Shown: one piece after another, positions 1 through 7,150 of the stretch | Layout: each line of letters opens with the position of its first letter | Numbering within the stretch: position 1 is the stretch's first letter | Source of the DNA: Ignavibacteriaceae bacterium | GTDB taxonomy: Bacteria > Bacteroidota > Ignavibacteria > Ignavibacteriales > Ignavibacteriaceae | Direction of reading: 5' to 3' | DNA length: 9,868 bases | Assembly (NCBI GenBank): GCA_023231105.1 | Contig: JALNWB010000147.1 | Coordinates: 1 to 9,868, forward strand | Translations under genes and position numbers: made by a program | Notes under the pieces: model-generated | Told to the model about the DNA's origin: nothing | Database searches by the model: none | What the model saw: only the letters and a program-made list of their open reading frames with translations

Positions 1-312
1 CGAACCTTCTTGTTCTTTCGGCATTTCAAAATCATGAAACGGGAACATGAAATTCTGTCCTTGCTCTTCTTTATTTACAGAAGCGACAACGGTAATCTGC
101 ACAATGGAAGGAGTAACTTTTTCAGCTACTTCAACAAAAGCCTGATTAAATGCGCTTGCATCGGCATTGAGATTAACAGGCGGTTTTGCTGCGCCAAGTT
201 TAATATCAGACATATTCGGATTTGCCCAGCCGAATCCCGAAACCATTATTGCGCTAAACAATACTCCGATTGTTAAGAGAGCGGCAACACCAAAAATTTT
301 TTTCGTTTTCAT
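1..312 (-). CDS. HtrA/Deg-family serine protease, N-terminal fragment (runs off left edge)
   Basis: The minus frame is open from an ATG at 312-310 to the window edge, giving the first 104 residues of a longer protein. It starts MKTKKIFGVAALLTIGVLF, a basic start followed by a hydrophobic stretch (residues 5-27) that fits a signal peptide or membrane anchor. Residues 59-73 read FVEVAEKVTPSIVQI, the segment that opens the trypsin-like domain in periplasmic Deg/HtrA proteases, followed by a Phe/Pro-rich acidic linker (FMFPFHDFEMP). The catalytic His, Asp and Ser and the PDZ domains would lie beyond the edge, so activity cannot be judged. In the family these enzymes degrade or refold damaged envelope proteins. 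The gene starts 20 bases after the recO stop, with a purine-rich GAGAAAG just upstream, so co-transcription with recO is likely. The assignment rests on the short family-typical segment and the export signal; another anchored protein is possible but less likely. Confidence 0.8.
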   Translation of the reverse strand, partial: MKTKKIFGVAALLTIGVLFSAIMVSGFGWANPNMSDIKLGAAKPPVNLNADASAFNQAFVEVAEKVTPSIVQITVVASVNKEEQGQNFMFPFHDFEMPKEQEGS

Positions 313-332
313 TTTTCTTTCTCGTATTTGTT

Positions 333-1067
333 TTACATTTGCAACGATTTAATTCCATTAAAACCATGAACATGAAACTTGAGAAATTTCTCAAGCGCAA
401 TAATTAATTTTTTCATTGCAGGAAGGTTATAATTTTTTAACCTCTTACCTATCTTTAGACTATAAATTTGCTCAAAAAGTTCCATTGGAACCTCTAAAAA
501 TGTATGATACAGATTTTTGCAGTCGCTGCACAGCATTCCGTGCTCATAATTGAATCCGTTTACTTTTTCTTTCTTAATCTCTTTATGACAGATTGAACAT
601 GCGGACATTTGAATTTCAAAGCCGGTTTCCTGCAAAATAAAAAGAAAATATTTTAGAAAAAGGATTTCCGGTTGTTCATCCGAAGTATCCATTAACTGCA
701 AAATTTTTTTTGAGCCTTTGTACAAACGCTGGTTGGTTTCATTATCCACGGTAAGATATTTAAGTAATTCTATAACAGCATAGGAATATTTCATCCGTTC
801 AAAATCATTGTGCAGATGCGAAAAGTAGAAAAGCATCTCCGCCGAACTTATCAATTGAACTTCTCGTTGCTCTTTATTATAAAGAACTAAATTGAGGATG
901 TTCAGCGGGTCAACCACCATTCCCACTTTTGAATTTTTGCCTCTACCGCCTTTTACAATTGCAGAAATTTTCCCGAATTCCGAAGAGTAAATTGAAACGA
1001 TTTTACTTGAATCACTATAATCGAGTTTTGATAAAACTATTCCTTCGGTTTTTACAATCTGACTCAT
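333..1067 (-). CDS. recO: DNA repair protein RecO
   Basis: This 244-residue protein matches RecO in length and layout. The N-terminal part (about residues 1-80), opening MSQIVKTEGIVLSKLDYSDS, is the OB-fold that binds single-stranded DNA. The rest is the helical domain, with a four-Cys zinc site CSIC (157-160) and CSDC (180-183), and a C-terminal FLKFHVHGFNGIKSL segment of the type that ends many RecO proteins. RecO anneals complementary strands and, with RecR, helps load RecA on SSB-coated gaps in the RecFOR pathway. The ATG at 1067 overlaps the mtnA stop as ATGA (1064-1067), which fixes the start and implies translational coupling to mtnA. There is no functional link between the two products, so the arrangement looks like operon packing. 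No defect is visible. Confidence 0.95.
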   Translation of the reverse strand: MSQIVKTEGIVLSKLDYSDSSKIVSIYSSEFGKISAIVKGGRGKNSKVGMVVDPLNILNLVLYNKEQREVQLISSAEMLFYFSHLHNDFERMKYSYAVIELLKYLTVDNETNQRLYKGSKKILQLMDTSDEQPEILFLKYFLFILQETGFEIQMSACSICHKEIKKEKVNGFNYEHGMLCSDCKNLYHTFLEVPMELFEQIYSLKIGKRLKNYNLPAMKKLIIALEKFLKFHVHGFNGIKSLQM

Positions 1068-2065
1068 TTAAAATGATAAGGAAAGGTGAATAAACCTTTT
1101 TCCGTAATAATCCCGGAGATCAATTCTGCCGGAGTAACATCAAATGAAGGATTATAACAAGGATAACTTTCAAGCGTAATTTGTTTTCCATTAATTGCAG
1201 TTATTTCTTTAGAAGAACGCAGCTCAATAGGAATTTCAGAATAATGCGAAATTGAAGTATCAATTGTTGAAGTTGGCGCTGCAATATAAAATGGAACTTC
1301 GTGAAACTTACAAAGCACCGCAAGATTGTACGTTCCTATTTTATTTGCGGCATCTCCGTTGGCGGTAATCCGATCAGCGCCGGTAATTACCAGATCAATT
1401 TTCTTTTTCAAAAAAAGCGAAGCGGCGGTTGAGTCGGTAATAATTTCAAAAGGAATTTCATTTTGCGAAAGTTCAAAAGCAGTAAGCCTTGATCCTTGCA
1501 AAAGCGGACGGGTTTCATCAGCATAAACAAAAGAGACTAAACCGTTTTCATATCCTTTTTTAATAACACTAAACGCCGTTCCACCTTCTGCGGCTAAAGC
1601 GCCTGTGTTGCAATGCGTAAGTACAACTGATTTTTTTTTGAAGATACTCATTCCGTGTTCCGCCATCTTTTTACACATCAAGGCATCATCTTGTTGAATT
1701 TCTTTCGCTTTCAGAAGAAGTTTTTCGTAAACGGTTTTTTCATCTGGTAAAGCGTCATAAACAATTTTCATTTGATTTAAAGCCCAAAAAAGATTTACCG
1801 CCGTTGGACGAGTAATTGCCAATCGATTAAATGTTACTTCAAAATTATCTTTGGAGAAATTCTTTTTCATTGCCAGGGTTAAAGCAAAAGCGGCAGCAAT
1901 TCCAATTACCGGCGCGCCTCTTATTTCCAAACGCTCAATTGCTCCGGCGATGCGTTCATAATTATCGGTGGTTATGTATTCTTCAACAAAAGGAAGTTTT
2001 GTTTGATCTAAAAAAGTCAGCGAGCCGTTTTCAAATGCGAGTGCAAAATATTTATTCTTCTTCAT
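1064..2065 (-). CDS. mtnA: S-methyl-5-thioribose-1-phosphate isomerase
   Basis: The 333-residue product is a member of the eIF2B-related isomerases and carries the MtnA signatures in order: RGAPVIGIAAA (49-59), TRPTAVNLFWAL (85-96), THCNTGALAAEGGT (150-163), YADETRPLLQGSRLTAFEL (181-199) and VITGADRITANGDAANKIGT (226-245). Cys152 and Asp231 correspond to the catalytic Cys and Asp of the family. MtnA converts 5-methylthioribose 1-phosphate to 5-methylthioribulose 1-phosphate in the methionine salvage pathway, in the cytoplasm. The related archaeal ribose-1,5-bisphosphate isomerase shares the Cys and Asp, but the RGAP and NLFWA segments favour MtnA. The ATG at 2065 lies inside the end of the kinase gene (14-base overlap), with no clear Shine-Dalgarno site, so translation probably depends on ribosomes finishing the kinase. 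No other salvage gene is visible here, so the fate of its product is unknown. Confidence 0.95.
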   Translation of the reverse strand: MKKNKYFALAFENGSLTFLDQTKLPFVEEYITTDNYERIAGAIERLEIRGAPVIGIAAAFALTLAMKKNFSKDNFEVTFNRLAITRPTAVNLFWALNQMKIVYDALPDEKTVYEKLLLKAKEIQQDDALMCKKMAEHGMSIFKKKSVVLTHCNTGALAAEGGTAFSVIKKGYENGLVSFVYADETRPLLQGSRLTAFELSQNEIPFEIITDSTAASLFLKKKIDLVITGADRITANGDAANKIGTYNLAVLCKFHEVPFYIAAPTSTIDTSISHYSEIPIELRSSKEITAINGKQITLESYPCYNPSFDVTPAELISGIITEKGLFTFPYHFK

Positions 2066-2969
2066 TAAAACGTGAGATAGTTAAAAATTCTCTAAAGCGA
2101 TCTTGAATACGTAAGTTGGATAATCCTTCCAATCCTTTTGTGCTGAACTGCTCAACGCAGAAAGATGCCATGGTACTGCCGTAAACAACGGCTCTTTTCA
2201 AACATTCGGGGCTTGTATCTTGACACTTATGTAAGTAACCGACAAAACCGCCTGCAAAAGAATCTCCGGCGCCGGTTGGGTCGTGGATGATTTCCAACGG
2301 ATATGCAGGTGCGGAAAAAATCGTATCTTCTGTAAACAGTAACGCGCCATGCTCACCTTTTTTGATGATGAGAGCCGGAACGCCCATGTCTCTAATTGCT
2401 TTTGCAGCTTTAATCAAATTTGGTTCGTGCGCCAACAAACGGGCTTCGGAATCATTGATTATCAACACATCAATTCTTTTAAAGACTTTTACCAACTCAT
2501 CTTTTTTCCCTTCGATCCAGTAGTTCATCGTGTCGCAAACTACAAAACGGGGATTATCAATTTGATCTAAAACTTTAAGCTGCAAGGTCGGATCAATGTT
2601 TCCAAGGCAGATATATTTTGATTTCTTCAAAGTATCCGGAATAATCGGATCGAATTTTTCAAATACATTTAACTCGGTTAAAAGTGTATCGCGCGTATTC
2701 AAATCATAATGATACTTCCCCGCCCATCGAAAAGTTTTTCCTCCGGGAATAATTTGAAGACCGTCGCAATTTACATCATGACTCTCAAGCATGGTAATGT
2801 AGTTTTGCGGGAAATCATCTCCGACAACGCCGACAATATGTACGGGTCCGCTAAAATAGCTTGCTGAAAGGGAAATATAAACCGCCGAACCGCCTAATGC
2901 ATTTTCAACTTTATCAAAAGGGGTGGCAACATTATCCAACGCAACAGAACCAACTATTAATAAACTCAA
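2052..2969 (-). CDS. PfkB-family (ribokinase-like) carbohydrate/nucleoside kinase
   Basis: The 305-residue protein has the ribokinase fold signatures: an N-terminal LIVGSVALDN strand, the GG substrate motif at 26-27 (ALGGSAVY), NDSEA (172-176), KKGEHGA (203-209) and the C-terminal DPTGAGDSFAGG (230-241), in which Asp236 is the catalytic base and the surrounding Gly residues form the anion hole. The family transfers phosphate from ATP to a hydroxymethyl group of a sugar or nucleoside; the substrate cannot be read from the sequence. The overlap with mtnA suggests nucleoside or methylthioadenosine-related salvage, which is inference. It is unlikely to be the methylthioribose kinase, which belongs to another fold and phosphorylates C1. 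The start is TTG at 2969-2967: it gives the typical MSLLIVGSVALDN opening and is preceded by AGGAG at six bases. The only nearby ATG (2983) is out of frame. Confidence 0.88.
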   Translation of the reverse strand: MSLLIVGSVALDNVATPFDKVENALGGSAVYISLSASYFSGPVHIVGVVGDDFPQNYITMLESHDVNCDGLQIIPGGKTFRWAGKYHYDLNTRDTLLTELNVFEKFDPIIPDTLKKSKYICLGNIDPTLQLKVLDQIDNPRFVVCDTMNYWIEGKKDELVKVFKRIDVLIINDSEARLLAHEPNLIKAAKAIRDMGVPALIIKKGEHGALLFTEDTIFSAPAYPLEIIHDPTGAGDSFAGGFVGYLHKCQDTSPECLKRAVVYGSTMASFCVEQFSTKGLEGLSNLRIQDRFREFLTISRFNEEE

Positions 2970-2975
2970 AGTTTT

Positions 2976-2980
2976 CTCCT
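2976..2980 (-). promoter_or_regulatory. Ribosome binding site deciding the TTG start of the PfkB kinase
   Basis: AGGAG stands six bases before the TTG at 2969. It is one of only two strong Shine-Dalgarno sites in the window, and it supports a TTG start over any internal codon. An out-of-frame ATG just before it (2983-2981) opens a five-codon reading frame whose TGA overlaps the TTG as TTGA. Confidence 0.75.
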
Positions 2981-2998
2981 CATGTTAAAAATGGTAAA

Positions 2999-3029
2999 CA
3001 AAAATAAGTGATAGTTACATGAAAAACAC
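2999..3029 (-). promoter_or_regulatory. Candidate Bacteroidetes-type promoter for pfkB-mtnA-recO(-htrA)
   Basis: On the minus strand TATTTTTG (3006-2999) fits the TAnnTTTG -7 box known from Bacteroidetes. Twenty bases upstream is GTG (3029-3027), one change from the TTG of the -33 box. A transcript would start near 2992 and have a leader of about 20-25 bases that contains the AGGAG site. It lies in the 79-base gap after the Nudix gene, the largest break ahead of the left gene run. The region is AT-rich, so a chance match is possible. Confidence 0.4.
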
Positions 3030-3048
3030 CAGCTAAATTAAAAGATTG

Positions 3049-3507
3049 TTATTTTATTTCAACAAAATGTATTTGTTTGTTCCTTTGGATGAGAAAGGAA
3101 TAGATAATGTTTAACGACTTTTTCTGCCCGGGCCACGCAAGCATTTTCTTTGCTTTCTCTTTACTCACCCAGCGGAACTCACAGTGCTCTTTTGAAATTT
3201 TTACTTTATCATCTTCATTAACCAAACACAAAAATGCAGGAATAAAATTGATGGAATCATCTGTAAAGGAATAAAATGAATTTACATTCGGTACGACAAA
3301 CAGTTTTTCAACGGATAAATTTGTTTCTTCTTTAACTTCTCGCAGAACGGTTTCATACGCTTTTTCATTCTTCTTGATTTTCCCGGTAACCATTTGCCAA
3401 AGATTTGGATAAATTTCTTCCTTTCCTCTTTTCAAAAGAAGAAATTCAATCTTCCCCTTTTTCTTTCGATAAATATGTGCTTCAATCATGTATGCGTTTA
3501 ATTCCAT
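3049..3507 (-). CDS. Nudix hydrolase, NudB-like
   Basis: The 152-residue protein is a single Nudix domain. The Nudix box fits GX5EX7REUXEEXGU except that Asn63 stands at the second-to-last (Gly) position: Gly42, Glu48, then REVKEETNL at 56-64, whose Glu57, Glu60 and Glu61 bind the catalytic metal. The line LLLKRG...LWQMVTGKI before the box and the later EHCEFRWVSKEKAKKML segment resemble the dihydroneopterin triphosphate / dATP pyrophosphohydrolase branch (NudB-like), which in Escherichia coli removes pyrophosphate in folate synthesis. That substrate is inference; Nudix enzymes are hard to assign by sequence. The start is the ATG at 3507, with GAGGTG five bases before it. It is separated from both neighbours by 141 and 79 bases, so it may be its own transcription unit. 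No folate genes are in the window. Confidence 0.88.
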   Translation of the reverse strand: MELNAYMIEAHIYRKKKGKIEFLLLKRGKEEIYPNLWQMVTGKIKKNEKAYETVLREVKEETNLSVEKLFVVPNVNSFYSFTDDSINFIPAFLCLVNEDDKVKISKEHCEFRWVSKEKAKKMLAWPGQKKSLNIIYSFLIQRNKQIHFVEIK

Positions 3508-3512
3508 ATTAA

Positions 3513-3518
3513 CACCTC
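3513..3518 (-). promoter_or_regulatory. Ribosome binding site of the Nudix gene
   Basis: GAGGTG lies five bases before the ATG at 3507 and is a near-consensus Shine-Dalgarno site. It fixes the start and contrasts with mtnA and the large outer-membrane protein, which have none. Confidence 0.7.
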
Positions 3519-3544
3519 ATTATCCATTAATGTTATGCAACTCT

Positions 3545-3617
3545 CTTAATCATAATCGTAATCTTACTCGTTTCATTTTGCTGATGTTAACAGATTAAGA
3601 ACAAGATTAAGATTAAG
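3545..3617. repeat. Long imperfect hairpin made of degenerate 6-base repeats
   Basis: The 141-base gap between the large outer-membrane gene and the Nudix gene holds two facing arms of 25 bases (3593-3617 and 3545-3569) around a 23-base loop. Read as minus-strand RNA, 21 of 25 positions pair (one as G-U), with single mismatches at arm positions 8, 14, 17 and 23. Each arm is a degenerate hexamer array: CTTAAT, CTTAAT, CTTGTT, CTTAAT in the first, and GATTAC, GATTAT, GATTAA in the second. No U-run follows the 3' arm, so it is not a standard intrinsic terminator, although it could stop or stabilise the end of the upstream mRNA. A dispersed intergenic repeat is an equally good reading. Confidence 0.65.
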
Positions 3618-3648
3618 AAATATTTTTTAATTCTTGTACTTTTTCAAA

Positions 3649-6600
3649 TTAAAAAAATGCTCGCACTTCCACCCGTGCAGTGTGAATAATTTTCCCGCCT
3701 CCTAATTTTCTTCCATCATAATTTGCGGTTGAAAGTAAATTTGTGCCGAAGCGGTAATCGAAAAACAAACGCCAAAAATAATTTTTCCCGACAACATTTC
3801 CTGCGGTTAATTCAAACGGTAGATAGTTTTCAATCGTATTTGTTGTTAATTCGTTTCGTTCAATTTCTAAACGTAATCTTCCGTAACCGGAGAAAGAAAT
3901 ATTAACACGAACTGCTTGCCCGTTAGTAAATATTTCCGTTGGTTTTATTGGATAATAATCCGTACTCTTTGATGATTTGATTTTGAAACCAACTTCAATA
4001 TTACGCTCAGGGCGGTAAGAGAAATCTGTTGTAATTCCATTGCTTTCAATTGCGCGGCTTCTGTTTGAAGAAGTTCCGGCAAACAGATTATCAATTTTGT
4101 TTTCCAAATCTGTCTGGTTTCCAATTTCTTGAAGAAGTTTAAATTTGATGCGCAGGCTTCTTTCTTTTGCAAATCCTTTTTCTGCTCCTCCGCTAAATTG
4201 GTTTAGACTTCTTCTTTGCGAGTAACGAAACCGGAATGATAGTTCCGAACTATTTTCAAATACAAAAAAATCTTGTTGAAAATATTGTGAACCGCGAATC
4301 GTATTTTTTTCATTTAAGTAAGAAGAAAGTTTCAGCAGATAAATTTTCTTCAAATCCGTTTCCTGACTGTTCTCCTCAATCCGTCCGTATGTTTCGGAAG
4401 AGAGCGCTTTGACCACAGTCCCCATAAAATTATTTGATGAATAAATATTTTCAAAATTCAATTTCAATCTTGCGGACGTTTTTAAATCAATTACGGGAAA
4501 AAGCTGATCTGTCGGGACATTCACTACTATAAATTCACCGTCATACACAACCGGAAGAAATTCATTTTCTTCAGCGATGCCATTGTTATTTAAATCGCCA
4601 AGGTAAATATAATTTCCATTTCCTTTTTCAACTTTAACAAATACTTTTTGCAGCTTGGCGGTTTTTTGTGTTTGCACTTCATAATAGATATCGCCGTTAG
4701 CCGCATTTTCTGTGGTCGAAAACCGTGTCTGCGAACGGACTAATATTGTTTGGTTATCAAGTTGCCCTTTCATTTTGTAAGTATCGGTATATTTTTTATT
4801 TTGAACGGTGATTCGCAGTTGAGAAGAAATTTCTTTTCGCCCGGCATAAGAAAGTTCATAAATCTCTCCGTAGGAATTAGATTCCTTTTGCAGTTTTCCT
4901 GCAAGGGGAAAATAATCTGTCCGGAATAAATATTTAATTGAAGCATCAATTCCGTAGAATTTTGAAAGCTGTATTCCAGGATTTCCTTCAAAATACTGTA
5001 AACTCGAAGAGAGAAGCGAATCTGCTTGTGATATTTTCTCAAGTTTTTTTTCAGTGGTGAAATCAAAACCCGGTTTGATCATTCCAAAAGAATAAAACGA
5101 AGTCCCTTTTTGGCGAAGCCAACTGCTGCCAAGTGAACCGTTTTTTGTATTCACGTAATCAATTTGATATTGGAATTGGTATTCTTTTTCTTTTGTCAAA
5201 TCGGTTTGATTCATAAATCTGTCAGACGAAAACGCCGAACCTCTTTTTAAACTTCCGTAAGAAAAAGTGGAATTTAAATTTTCAACCGGTTGTAAAAGTA
5301 AACTTCCTTCGCGAAGTTTTTCATTTCCTTGCGAAGAGCTTGATGAGTTATAATCCCGTGTAAATTCAACTTTATCAAATCGTTCAAGAGAAGTGAATCT
5401 ATCTTGAATAAATCTTTCGCGGAGAGAAAGTCCGATTTTTCCAAAATTAATTTCACCGATTTGAACTTTAAACGGATTCATTTTAAATGATAGATTTCTC
5501 GCCAATCCAAAATTATCTTTTTCATCGAGAGAAGAGAAGCGGTTTTTATCCCACGAACTTCCGGCAAATTCTACTTGCAAAAAAATATCTTTTGTCGGAT
5601 TATATTGAAAAAACAAATTCCCGAATTGTTTCAACTCAGGCAGCGGTAAATAGATCAATGGCAAATAAGCGCCCAAGTTTTTTCCAACAAACCGGTATTG
5701 TCCCAAGCTTTCGCGGACATAATCGCCTTGATACTCACCGACATAACTAAACGATACATTATACAACACGGAATCGCTGCCAGGGTTGTAAATATAATAT
5801 GAAAACGTTTGACTGTTAATTACGGAATCTTTTTTTTCATACACTCCTTTTAATTTTCCGGTAGAATCAAGTGTGGCTAAACTAACACCGCTCTTTACAG
5901 CCAAATCTTTTCTGTCACCGGCATTTTCAAGAATCTTTTTATCAGAATCATTTAGAGAAATGTCAATCGGAGAATCTTTATCGTCTCCTTCACGGAGAAA
6001 CTGGAATGCGATTTTTATTTTATCATTTAAAAATTGCGTACTCGTTCCGGTAGCGAAAAAATTACGGACAAATCTGCGGTCTGTATATTCAAAATCAATT
6101 GCAATTCTGCTTGCGGAAGTAATGAGCCGTTGCGGAGTAAAAATAATTTGCGAGTTTGAATAATCGATGGTATAATCATTCCTTTCACCGCGCTTCATTT
6201 CTTCGCCGTTCACAAAAACTTTTTCCGAACCGGCAATGATGATAATATCACGCTCGTTATTTTGCCCGCTTAAGCGGTAAGGACCTTGAACTCCGTCCAG
6301 TCCGTTAAAAGAGTTTGAATTGAATTTTCCTTTTGCATTCGCCAGGGCAATATATCCTTCGGTATTTCCGAATTGAAATTCTCCAAGAAGTCCCTGCAGT
6401 TTTCTATTTACCACTCCAAACTCACCGTATCTTTTTTGCACTTCATAATCACCAAAAGTTGCGGCGGCATTTTTATGTTTAAGTTGAATAAATACTTTAT
6501 CAAGTTCATCTAACCGTTCGGTATTTCCTTCGGGTTGTATGGGAGTATTCTCATCGGTTAATGCAGCTATTACTTCAATATCATCAGATAATTTTCCGGA

Positions 6601-7128
6601 TAATTGTAAACGCAATCCGCTTTGCAGAGTTAAATCTTTGTTCGTTCCGATAGTAAATCCGCGAATAATTGAACCGCTCTTTTCTATGGTATTTCCGAAA
6701 ATAGATTCCGCATCAATTTGTTTGTTCAACCGTAAAATACGCACCGAATCTTTCCGCGTTTCATCATATTTTACAACAAGTTCTCTGCGCTGATATTCTT
6801 TTTGAAGAGAAAGTTTGATGGATCGATATGCAACAAAAATTGTATCGAAGATAGAGTAAGGTAGAGAATCGGATAATGAGATCGTGCCTAATGCATAATT
6901 TGTTTTATAATCTTGTGCGGAGAGTTTTTTCCCTTTGAGCAGAATGTTTTCTGTTCCGGGAATAATGTTTGTTGATTTAATTCGATATTGATTATCAAAA
7001 TTGATCTGAAATGAATCAATAACGGAAACAGAATTACCGGCTTGGTAATACGAGCCGGCGGTTTGCCCTTGAAGCCATTGAGCTGAAAAGAAGATTAAGC
7101 AAAGAGAAAATATTATTTCTTTTTTCAA
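3649..7128 (-). CDS. Large predicted outer-membrane beta-barrel protein of unknown function
   Basis: The 1159-residue product is uncharacterised. It starts MKKEIIFSLCLIFFSAQWLQG, a classic signal peptide likely cut before Gln22. The rest is rich in alternating polar and aromatic strands (for example 960-970, 1074-1090, 1117-1127) and ends RVEVRAFF; a terminal aromatic strand is typical of barrels inserted by BamA. Two related segments (59-101 and 300-348) share a G(S/T)E-x-(I/V)...G-(K/E)...DY-x-x-(D/N)Y pattern like repeats I remember from large surface proteins of this group, including SprA. Residues 845-856 (DLNNNGIAEENE) form a perfect EF-hand-type calcium loop, just after GNGNYIYLG. The start is TTG at 7128: an in-frame stop lies shortly upstream, no ATG intervenes, and the signal peptide begins there. 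No Shine-Dalgarno site is seen. Neighbours give no clear role; being read after a two-component system it could be regulated by it, which is inference. Confidence 0.8.
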   Translation of the reverse strand: MKKEIIFSLCLIFFSAQWLQGQTAGSYYQAGNSVSVIDSFQINFDNQYRIKSTNIIPGTENILLKGKKLSAQDYKTNYALGTISLSDSLPYSIFDTIFVAYRSIKLSLQKEYQRRELVVKYDETRKDSVRILRLNKQIDAESIFGNTIEKSGSIIRGFTIGTNKDLTLQSGLRLQLSGKLSDDIEVIAALTDENTPIQPEGNTERLDELDKVFIQLKHKNAAATFGDYEVQKRYGEFGVVNRKLQGLLGEFQFGNTEGYIALANAKGKFNSNSFNGLDGVQGPYRLSGQNNERDIIIIAGSEKVFVNGEEMKRGERNDYTIDYSNSQIIFTPQRLITSASRIAIDFEYTDRRFVRNFFATGTSTQFLNDKIKIAFQFLREGDDKDSPIDISLNDSDKKILENAGDRKDLAVKSGVSLATLDSTGKLKGVYEKKDSVINSQTFSYYIYNPGSDSVLYNVSFSYVGEYQGDYVRESLGQYRFVGKNLGAYLPLIYLPLPELKQFGNLFFQYNPTKDIFLQVEFAGSSWDKNRFSSLDEKDNFGLARNLSFKMNPFKVQIGEINFGKIGLSLRERFIQDRFTSLERFDKVEFTRDYNSSSSSQGNEKLREGSLLLQPVENLNSTFSYGSLKRGSAFSSDRFMNQTDLTKEKEYQFQYQIDYVNTKNGSLGSSWLRQKGTSFYSFGMIKPGFDFTTEKKLEKISQADSLLSSSLQYFEGNPGIQLSKFYGIDASIKYLFRTDYFPLAGKLQKESNSYGEIYELSYAGRKEISSQLRITVQNKKYTDTYKMKGQLDNQTILVRSQTRFSTTENAANGDIYYEVQTQKTAKLQKVFVKVEKGNGNYIYLGDLNNNGIAEENEFLPVVYDGEFIVVNVPTDQLFPVIDLKTSARLKLNFENIYSSNNFMGTVVKALSSETYGRIEENSQETDLKKIYLLKLSSYLNEKNTIRGSQYFQQDFFVFENSSELSFRFRYSQRRSLNQFSGGAEKGFAKERSLRIKFKLLQEIGNQTDLENKIDNLFAGTSSNRSRAIESNGITTDFSYRPERNIEVGFKIKSSKSTDYYPIKPTEIFTNGQAVRVNISFSGYGRLRLEIERNELTTNTIENYLPFELTAGNVVGKNYFWRLFFDYRFGTNLLSTANYDGRKLGGGKIIHTARVEVRAFF

Positions 7129-7150
7129 GGATGCGTAGTTTTTTTTATTG

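Noticed and set aside
10..276. Plus-strand frames at the left edge
   Set aside because: They are antisense to the protease fragment, whose minus frame shows a signal peptide and a family-typical segment.
2052..2969. Methylthioribose kinase (mtnK)
   Set aside because: MtnK has a different, aminoglycoside-kinase-like fold and phosphorylates the C1 hydroxyl; this protein has clear PfkB motifs, whose members usually phosphorylate a hydroxymethyl group that methylthioribose lacks.
3559..3586. Short minus-strand reading frame (MKRVRLRL) in the gap before the Nudix gene
   Set aside because: It is only eight codons, falls inside the hairpin repeat and has no ribosome binding site.
3545..3617. Intrinsic terminator or CRISPR repeat
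   Set aside because: The stem is AT-rich and no U-run follows it, so it does not fit a standard terminator. There are no regularly spaced identical repeats with unique spacers.
3945..4172. Minus-strand reading frame inside the outer-membrane gene
   Set aside because: It lies in another frame of an intact long gene, has no ribosome binding site and no recognisable domain. The same holds for 4770-5066 and 5274-5456.
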